From Pedosphaera sp. (GTDB taxonomy: Bacteria > Verrucomicrobiota > Verrucomicrobiia > Limisphaerales > Pedosphaeraceae), in contig JAQGOT010000382.1 of assembly GCA_028293465.1 (NCBI GenBank), positions 1-5,175 on the forward strand: a stretch of 5,175 nucleotides of DNA. The letters run 5' to 3'. This document shows, one piece after another, positions 1 through 5,175 of the stretch. The notes beneath the pieces are model-generated. The model did no database searches. It saw only the letters and a list, made by a program, of their open reading frames with translations, and was not told where the DNA came from. Both the position numbers and the translations under genes were made by a program. Every line of letters begins with the position of its first letter. The first letter of the stretch is position 1.

Positions 1-814
1 CGACGGTGAGCGTGTAGGTCAGACTGGCCCCGACGGAGACCGGGTCGGGGGAATCCACCATCGCGATGGAAACATCATCCTGCAACAGCACATTGAACGG
101 ACCGCTCGCGCCGGCATGCCCGTTGCCATCATCCGCGCGCAGCACGGCGTTGGTGGCGGGCGCCTGGACAGCCAGGCTGCCGGTCCAGACCCCGTTCGTG
201 AACGGTCCGGCCGACACCGGGGTGATCAACAGGGGTGCGCCAGCGTTCACGGTATAACGCAAATCCACCAAGTAGACCAGCGTGCCAGCGCCGGTGCTCG
301 TCGGAAAGGTGTCCGATGAGCTGGAGTAATACGCGTTCGCGATCGTCCCATCCGGGAAAGTGTTGGTTCGGTCTGGGCGCGAATAATAACTCCCGCCCCC
401 GGTATAAAAGCCGACGAAGTAGGTTGAGCCGGCCGCGAGAGCGAGCGGTGTGTTCAGTGGCGTTTCGACCCAGGTGCCAGCCACACTGCTCACATTTTGG
501 CTGGCCAACAGCGTCCCGTTCGTCTGCCAAATGGAAACCTTGGTGCCCGAGTAGGAGCGCACATGCGTCACCAGAAGGTTCGTGTTCGGCGTAAAGGCGA
601 ACGCAATGGTGTAATCACCCGAGCCGCTGCTGGTTGCAACCAAATTGCCCAGGATCGTGTTCGTGGCCGTGCCACCGCCCGTTGACCCGCCCAACGCGAC
701 CGTGCCGCCGAAGTTGGTGGCCGCCAGGTCGAAAACATCCCGGGCGGTGATCGTCGCGGTGAACGGCAGACCGACAATTTCAGGGGACGGGATCGTGGTC
801 CAGACAAAATGGTC
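1..814 (-). repeat. Tandem super-repeat copy 2 (partial, cut by window edge inside DUF11)
   Basis: The second copy restarts with DHFVWTTIPSP at 814 and follows copy 1 block by block: the beta module with TNFGGTVALGG; a DUF4082-like domain (about 667-240) with FTPNTN, THVRSYSGTKVSIW, LLASQNVS, GTWVETPL and LAAGSTY; the PFTNGVWTG module; and the opening of DUF11 (DVSIAMVDSPDPVSVG, about 76-2). Bases 1-102 differ from 1450-1551 at only four positions. The offset between copies is 1443 bases at their starts and 1449 bases near base 66. This is explained by two extra codons in copy 2 in the loop before VDLRYTV (about 300-240). The remainder of DUF11 and an expected Calx-beta domain should lie beyond base 1, and more copies may follow. 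Confidence 0.92.
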
Positions 815-3800
815 CACCTGCCCGGGCAGGCCGTCGTCGTTGAGGATGGTGCCCACCGCCTGGCCGCGGCCGAGCACGCCGTTGACCGGGTTCGAGAGGG
901 TCACGAAAAAGGTTTCGTTGGTCTCGATCAGGACATCCCCGAGCACCCGCACCGCGAGGCTTTGGTTGGTGGTTCCGGGCGCAAAGGTCAGCACCCCGTT
1001 GGTGCCCAGGTAATCGCCGCCTGCGGCGGCAGTGCCGTTGGCGGTGGCATAGTTGACCGTGATGGTCTGCGCGCTGGGCGCGGCCAGCGTGACGGCGAAC
1101 ACCAGGTTGTTGGTGCCGACGTTGCCCTCGGGCACCGCCGCGTCGGCGACGGAGATGGTCGGCGGCGTTACCGTGGTGGCGGCCGTGGCGAGGTTGTTGC
1201 CCAGATACGGATCCGCTTCCGCGCGCGCAACGATCGCCTGGTTGGTGATCGTCGTTCCGGCAACTGTGGGCACCACCACGATGGTGATGACCGCGTTGCT
1301 GCCGCCCGGCAGGGAACCCAGGCTACAGGACACGACACCTCCGCTCTGGGCGACGCTGCCTTGCGAAGCCACCGCTGACACGAAGGACACGCCCGGCGAC
1401 AGGAGATTGGTCACGGTCACGCCGGTCGCTGCGGAGGGCCCTGCGTTGCCGACGGTGAGCGTGTAGATCAAACTGGCCCCGACGGAGACCGGGTCGGGGG
1501 AATCCACCACCGCGATGGAAACATCATCCTGCAACAGCACATTAAACGGACTGCTTGTGCCACTGTATCCGTTGCCATCATCCGCGCGCAAAGCGGCGTT
1601 GGTGGCGGGCGCCTGCACGGCCACAGGGCCGGTCCAAACCCCGTTCGTGAAGTTGCCGGAAACGGTGGGCGTAACAGGCAGTGCGGGAGAAGACCCGACT
1701 GTATATCGAAGATCGACAAACCACCATCGAGCGCTGTCGGAAGCGGTGGGGAACGCGTCCCCGGGCGAATTATAGGTCTGGTTGATGGTTCCGTTCGCAA
1801 AGCTGTTCGAGCCATCGGTCCGAAAATAATAATTTGTGTTGCCGGTGTAAAATGCCACTCGGTACGTGCTGCCCGCATTCAATTGCAGTGGCGTGATGAG
1901 AGGCGTTTCCAACCAGGTGCCGGCGATGGTGCTGACGTTCTGACTGGCCAAAAGCACCCCGGCGTCAGTCCAGATGGACACCTTCGTTCCTGAGTAAGAG
2001 CGCACGTGGGTGACGATCAGGTTGGTATTTGGCGTAAAAGAATAACCAAGGGTATAATTACCAGGGTAAGTGGTGGTTGGGACCAAATTGCCGAGAATCA
2101 CGTTCGTCGTCTGGCCCCCGGCTGCGGAACCGCTCAAGGCAACCGTGCCGTTGAAGTTCGTGACGGTCGCGTTAAGAAAATCCTTGGCGGTGATCGTGGC
2201 GTTGAAGGGCACCCCGAGGGCTTGGGGCGATGAAATCACGCTCCACTCGAAGTGATCGAGCGGCGTCACCAACAGCGTGGCATTCGAACTTGTGACTGAG
2301 CCGTAAAGGTTTGTGATTAAAACTGAATAGTGGCCGCTGTCGCTCTCGATGAGCGGGGAGATGCTCAACGCCGTGGTCGTCGCCCCGGCATTCCTCCCTC
2401 CATTTAAAAGGTTTACCCCATCCTTGCGCCATTGATAACTCAGCGGAAATGAACCTCGCGCCGCGACCGAGAAGATCACGTTCGAGCCTGCCCTGGCGGC
2501 TTGGTTCGCCGGCTGAGTCACAATCGTTGGCGGAACCGGTCCCGCATCAATACTAATGTCATCCAGCGCCCAATGGTCGCAGCACGTCCCGCTGTGGCTC
2601 AATTGACGCCAGCGAAACTGCGTCGCGGGGCTCAACGCGCCGGCGGGAAGATTCGTGGTCACCTGAGTCCAGTTGTAAAAAGCCGAAGTGTCGTAGGTGC
2701 CCATGACCGTCCAGGTCGCCGCGCCGTTCGTGGAAAATTCCAGGACAATGCCTTCACCCGGGATGTCCACGGTTTCCCAGGGTGCCACGCCACCGTTGCC
2801 AAGGCGCAGATAAAAGCTCAAGCTGCCACCGGCACTCGCGTCAATTGGAATTGTCGTCGCCGAGCGCGTGCCCGCGTCGCCAAACCAAAGCGAGTTCACT
2901 CCGGAAACACTGCCGCCGTAATTCGTGGCGATCACCGTGCTGCCGACGGTGCCGCCAAAGCCCGACCAGAGCGACAGGTGAATGCCGGGTTCAAAGTTTT
3001 CGAACAAGGTGCGGCCAACCACACTCAGGCTGAACGTGCGTGATTGCGCAATGCCGCTGGTTTGATTGGTGAACCAAATGGTCGCGTTGGTGGTTCCCAG
3101 GGAATAATTCGTCGCCATGGCGTTGATCGTCACCGCAACTGTCGCAGTCGCACCGCCGGCCACCAGCGTGCCATTGCTCGGTGAAACGGTCAGCCAACTG
3201 GAATTCTTGGCGAGTTTCCAGTTTAGTGCATTACTTCCGGTGTTGGAGAGGGTAAAAATGGTGGGATTGGGCATGAATGGCCCACCGACCGGTCCGCCGG
3301 CGGACAACACGCCGGGATTAATCTGGAAGGTGTCGGGCACATCGAAGGCTTCCACCAATCCGCTCGTGGTTGAACTCACCGGGGACGTGGAGCTCGAGCC
3401 CATCCCGCGTTTTGCGAATGCCATCCATAACTCGCCGCGATTGGCTCCGCCAGTGTCCACCTGGTCCGCCTGAATGATGGCGTCACGCGCCTGTAGAAAA
3501 TTTGGGTTGGCGGGTGATAAATTCATACCGTCCGTGACCAGTTGCAGAATCAGTTGGTTGCCAACCGACCAGCCATATTTGGTGATCAGGTTGGCCCGCG
3601 CATCCCACAACGTCACACACCAAACTTCGCCCATGTTGTGAACTTCGTTGGCCGTGGTGCCGGTGATCGGACTGCGGGAGATTCCGGTATGCGTGGCCGC
3701 CTGGGTGGGATCAATGTCCTTGAACGTGAGCGGGTTTTTGGCCATGTCTGTGCAATACGGATACCGGCGGATCCCGAAGTAATAATTCTGGGTGAGCCCG

Positions 3801-5175
3801 CTCAACAGATAGGTCGCGTAGCCGCCGAAGGCGTAAACCCCATTCGGATCATCGCCCGCTTCGCTCAGCAGGGACTGCGCGTAAAAATCCGACCAGCCTT
3901 CACCCATGCCTTGTGCCTGCAACGAGCTGATGCCCACGCCGCCGCCAACCCGCCGGTTGCTCAGACCATGCGTGTACTCGTGCAGCACAACCTCCGCATC
4001 GAGATCGCCGTCGCGCTGCGGAGTCGGGCCGTTAAAGACGTACATCTGCATCCGTCCCGGCGAGCCGTCCGAAGGAGTCGAAAAATTTGCATTATTGAAT
4101 CCGCCGCCATCCTGTCCATCGGCCTGCACCGCGTCATTGCCCAGGCCGCCCCGCCCGAAATTGTTGCTCTGAAAATTTCCCGCCGCTTCTGTGAAGCCGA
4201 GTTCATACAATCTGTCGTGCATGAAATTATTCCAATAAAACAACTGCACGACCGCTGCCTGGCGGTAAGCGCTCGGGTTTTGCGTCGTGGTATCCAGCGC
4301 GAAGTCAAAAACACGCGACGGCGAACCTTGCGGACGCGGCAAATCGGGGAGGTTGTCGTTGTTTGAATCCGTGTGCGCGTCCACATTGTTGCCGAGCGTT
4401 TCATTGCCGCCGTCGTTGATCCAACCAGCGGGAGAAGCGTTCGTATCCAAGGCGGACAGGGTCGCCAATGTGCGCGAAACCAAGGGTGGTTGGTTGGTGA
4501 GGGCGGTGGAGTTGCCGGGCGACAATGGTGAAGGACTGTCACTGGTAAAGACCCGATAGGTCACATTGGATAAATAATCCGTCAAACCACGCCGGATTTG
4601 AACGACTCCAGTTACCGCATCCACCAGTACGCGGAACATTTCCCCCCGTTTGCGGCTGGTCAAGGTCACATCCCAACAGAGCCCCAAGGTCTGGTGGTCC
4701 GTCGGCAACCAGATCAATTTTGCCGTTGTTTCGCCGAGCAGATAGTTGGCGGTGAAGCGTTCGCTCTTTTCCGGGCCGGCGATCGGCGGCCCCAGGGAAG
4801 TCACTTGGTCGAGGTTGGTCGCTTCCTCCACATTTTGGGCCGCGAGGGTGACGGCCTGCTGCGCGGAAATGCCCGGTCCCGCCAGCAAGGCTGCACGATT
4901 TCCCGCGCCCCGGTCTGCGGCCAGGCGTGGATTGACAACAAACTGGCTGCCAATGCTCACCAATTCACCCTGGCGGGTTGTATGCGCGGTAAGGAGCGCC
5001 TCGAACACCGGCACACCATCCACCGATTGTTCCCAGACCACAGTTGTCATGCCGTTGTGCTGGGTGGTGAATTCACGTTTGACACGAGCCTGGGAATCGT
5101 CCAGCGCCTCGGCGCCGTATCCAAAAAGCCCGCTGTGTTCGCGGAGGAAGGCCTTGGCGATGCGGTGCGGATCAG
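1..5175 (-). CDS. Giant secreted M36 (fungalysin-type) zinc metallopeptidase with tandem DUF4082/DUF11/Calx-beta cassettes; partial at both ends
   Basis: One frame is open for 1,724 codons (5173 down to 2) and reads as a continuous series of recognisable domains, so neither the start nor the stop is in the window. Numbering below is from the first complete codon. Residues 1-205 are an FTP/PepSY-like propeptide. Residues about 206-594 are the M36 peptidase, with HEYTH at 398-402 and the third zinc ligand expected at E425 in GMGEGWSDF. A BACON-like, a reelin/MAM-like and an Ig-like domain follow, then two copies of a long adhesive cassette. M36 enzymes are extracellular endopeptidases exported as zymogens, so a signal peptide is expected upstream of 5175 and a surface anchor or sorting signal beyond base 1; neither is visible. 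Classical fungalysins are about 630 residues, so this protein is at least 2.5 times longer. The M36 assignment is very secure; substrate and anchoring are unknown. No frameshift or in-frame stop was seen. Confidence 0.96.
815..2257 (-). repeat. Tandem super-repeat copy 1: DHFxW + DUF4082-like + NGVWTG module + DUF11 + Calx-beta (complete, 481 codons)
   Basis: In translation order this unit contains four recognisable blocks. First is DHFEWSVISSP, a beta module with 'A.dfl...tnFnGTVALSG' (2257 to about 2110). Second is a DUF4082-like domain (about 2110-1690) with FTPNTN, THVRSYSGTKVSIW, LLASQNVS, GTWLETPL and LNAGSTY. Third is a short filamin/invasin-like strand set with NFTNGVWTGPV and LRADDGNGYSG (about 1683-1540). 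Fourth is DUF11 (about 1528-1160: DVSIAVVDSPDPVSVG, GNAGPSAATGVTVTN), followed by Calx-beta (about 1159-833: DAAVPEG, NYATANGTA, GGDY, ETNETFFVTLSNP, TILNDD). A linker LPGQV then leads straight into the next DHF. The unit is in frame with copy 2. Calx-beta domains commonly bind calcium; the other blocks are structural or adhesive. Confidence 0.9.
833..1159 (-). other. Calx-beta domain (protein domain within copy 1)
   Basis: About 109 residues starting TISVADAAVPEGN. It shows the standard Calx-beta order: an EGN turn, LVFAVTLAAPSAQTITVNY, a TANGTA..GGDY stretch, VLTFAPGTTNQSLAVRVLGD, ETNETFFVTLSNP and a closing GTILNDD. The acidic residues of the EG, GGDY, GD..IETNE and NDD positions are those that bind calcium in characterised members, so calcium-dependent stiffening of the stalk is plausible. 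It is the last domain of the cassette; the matching domain of copy 2 is outside the window. Confidence 0.88.
2267..2537 (-). other. Cysteine-free Ig-like domain (protein domain)
   Basis: About 90 residues beginning PPTIVTQPANQ and ending SNATLLVTP. The Ig hallmarks are GSNVIFSVAARG (B strand), LSYQWRKDGVNL (C strand with its tryptophan), TALSISPLIESDSGHYSVLITN (the D.G.Y turn before the F strand) and YGSVTSS. The two cysteines that normally join strands B and F are replaced by serine and valine, as is common in Ig-like repeats of Verrucomicrobiota and Planctomycetota exoproteins. It directly precedes the first long cassette and probably acts as a rigid spacer or adhesive module. Confidence 0.8.
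2540..3013 (-). other. Reelin-repeat/MAM-like jelly-roll domain (protein domain)
   Basis: About 158 residues. It opens with LFENFEPG and LWSGFGG, continues with NSLWFGDAG, a GGSLSFYLRLG strand, GEGIVLEFSTNGAATWTVMG and FRWRQLSHSG, and ends with HWALDDISIDAG. The sequence of a lone F/W opening, a 'sL.F.l' strand, 'gv.Le.S.dgG.tW' and a closing 'W.lDDi.I' is typical of reelin subrepeats and related MAM-like lectin folds found in large bacterial exoproteins. An unusual adjacent cysteine pair (SGTCCDHW, about 2590-2567) sits just before the final strand. A role in protein or glycan binding is inferred only from the fold. Confidence 0.65.
3017..3335 (-). other. BACON-like beta-sandwich domain (protein domain)
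   Basis: About 105 residues directly after the peptidase. It begins with FQINPGVL and contains FTLSNTGSNALNWKL, then SSWLTVSPSNGTLVAGG, then an alternating hydrophobic strand VAVTINAMA, and ends with TFSLSVVG. The order NTG, W, SSWLTVSP..G.L..G is the usual signature of BACON domains and the closely related choice-of-anchor beta domains. These are thought to bind carbohydrate or act as spacers in secreted bacterial proteins. In this protein it probably separates the catalytic domain from the adhesive stalk. The fold assignment is moderately sure; any ligand is unknown. Confidence 0.65.
3392..4560 (-). other. M36 fungalysin catalytic domain (protein domain, complete)
   Basis: About 390 residues, the normal size for this domain. 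Family hallmarks appear in order: FYWNNFMHD (starting at 4240) followed by a GNFQSNNFG-type stretch, DGGGFNNANF and RMQMYVFN; the zinc motif HEYTHGLSNR (HEYTHG at 3982-3965); GMGEGWSDF, whose glutamate codon is 3901-3899; NPLTFKDID; EVHNMGEVW (from 3646); LVTDGMNLSP; and a closing WMAFAKRGMG. By family knowledge H398 and H402 bind zinc, E399 is the catalytic base and E425 is the third zinc ligand. All are present, so the enzyme should be active. A thermolysin-type M4 peptidase was considered, but the EYTHG form and the FYWNN/EVHNMGE signatures are specific to M36. Confidence 0.95.
4560..5173 (-). other. FTP/PepSY-like inhibitory propeptide region (protein domain, N-terminal part missing)
   Basis: Residues about 31-80 match the fungalysin/thermolysin propeptide pattern: a VKREFTTQHNG-like strand, then VDGVPVFEA, then a strand ending in a GELVSIGSQ turn. 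A second part includes a TAKLIWLPT strand, a WDVTLTS strand and a FRVLVDAVTGVVQ strand, and leads into LTDYLSN at about 4580-4560. This is the usual end of the propeptide in bacterial M36 proteins. In this family the propeptide acts as an intramolecular chaperone and inhibitor and is removed by cleavage. The window opens inside or just before the FTP motif, so the signal peptide and perhaps 50-100 residues lie outside. The domain limits are estimates by eye. Confidence 0.8.

Noticed and set aside
809..1378. Plus-strand open frames of 120-190 codons opposite DUF11 and Calx-beta
   Set aside because: They are Gly/Arg/His- or Val/Ala-rich shadows of the coding strand, with no family signature.
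66..1775. Two plus-strand open frames starting with the same METSSCNSTLNG sequence at 66 and 1515, suggesting a duplicated small gene
   Set aside because: The similarity is the antisense image of the duplicated DUF11 region on the minus strand. The two frames diverge quickly and differ in length, so no plus-strand gene is supported.
1..2257. Possible insertion sequence, transposon or CRISPR-like array as the cause of the repeated DNA
   Set aside because: The repeat is fully coding, in frame with the surrounding gene, and made of extracellular protein domains. There are no terminal inverted repeats, transposase motifs or short regularly spaced repeats.
3542..4366. A 274-codon open frame on the plus strand opposite the peptidase domain
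   Set aside because: It is antisense to the most strongly conserved part of the M36 domain, its translation shows no recognisable motif, and its length is explained by high GC and codon bias of the minus-strand gene.
3961..4542. A 193-codon open frame on the minus strand in a different frame
   Set aside because: It overlaps the M36 catalytic domain out of frame. Its Arg/Thr-rich product has no domain, while the overlapped frame encodes HEYTHG and other hallmarks without interruption.
4560..5173. An internal methionine codon (5050-5048) as the gene start
   Set aside because: It lies in the middle of the FTP propeptide motif, and coding signal continues upstream to the window edge, so the true start must be beyond 5175.

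Overview
The whole window lies inside one protein-coding gene read on the minus strand. One minus-strand frame (first codon 5173-5171, last complete codon 4-2) stays open for 1,724 consecutive codons with no stop. It enters at the right edge and leaves at the left edge, so both ends of the gene are missing. I see no intergenic DNA, RNA gene, promoter, terminator, CRISPR array or insertion sequence.

The product is a very large, modular and almost certainly secreted protein built around a fungalysin-type (M36) zinc metallopeptidase. In translation order (right to left) the domains are: an FTP/PepSY-like inhibitory propeptide (about 5173-4560); a complete M36 catalytic domain with HEYTH and a downstream GMGEGWSD glutamate (about 4560-3392); a BACON-like beta domain (about 3335-3017); a reelin/MAM-like jelly-roll domain (about 3013-2540); and a cysteine-free Ig-like domain (about 2537-2267). 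A long cassette follows and occurs twice in tandem. Each copy holds a DHFxW beta domain, a DUF4082-like domain, a short NGVWTG-containing beta module and a DUF11 domain; the Calx-beta domain that ends the cassette is seen only in copy 1. Copy 1 is complete (2257-815, 1443 bases, 481 codons). Copy 2 starts at 814 and is cut by the window edge just inside its DUF11 domain.

The likely source is a GC-rich free-living bacterium, most plausibly of the Verrucomicrobiota (Pedosphaera-like). This is inferred from the style of the protein: Asn/Thr/Gly-rich beta modules, few cysteines, and the combination of DUF11, Calx-beta, cysteine-free Ig and M36. Planctomycetota or a related group is possible. The expected job is extracellular or surface-tethered proteolysis, with the propeptide keeping the enzyme inactive during export and the long beta-domain stalk binding substrate, matrix or the cell surface. 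The most notable features are the composite 481-residue super-repeat and the uneven divergence between its two copies.
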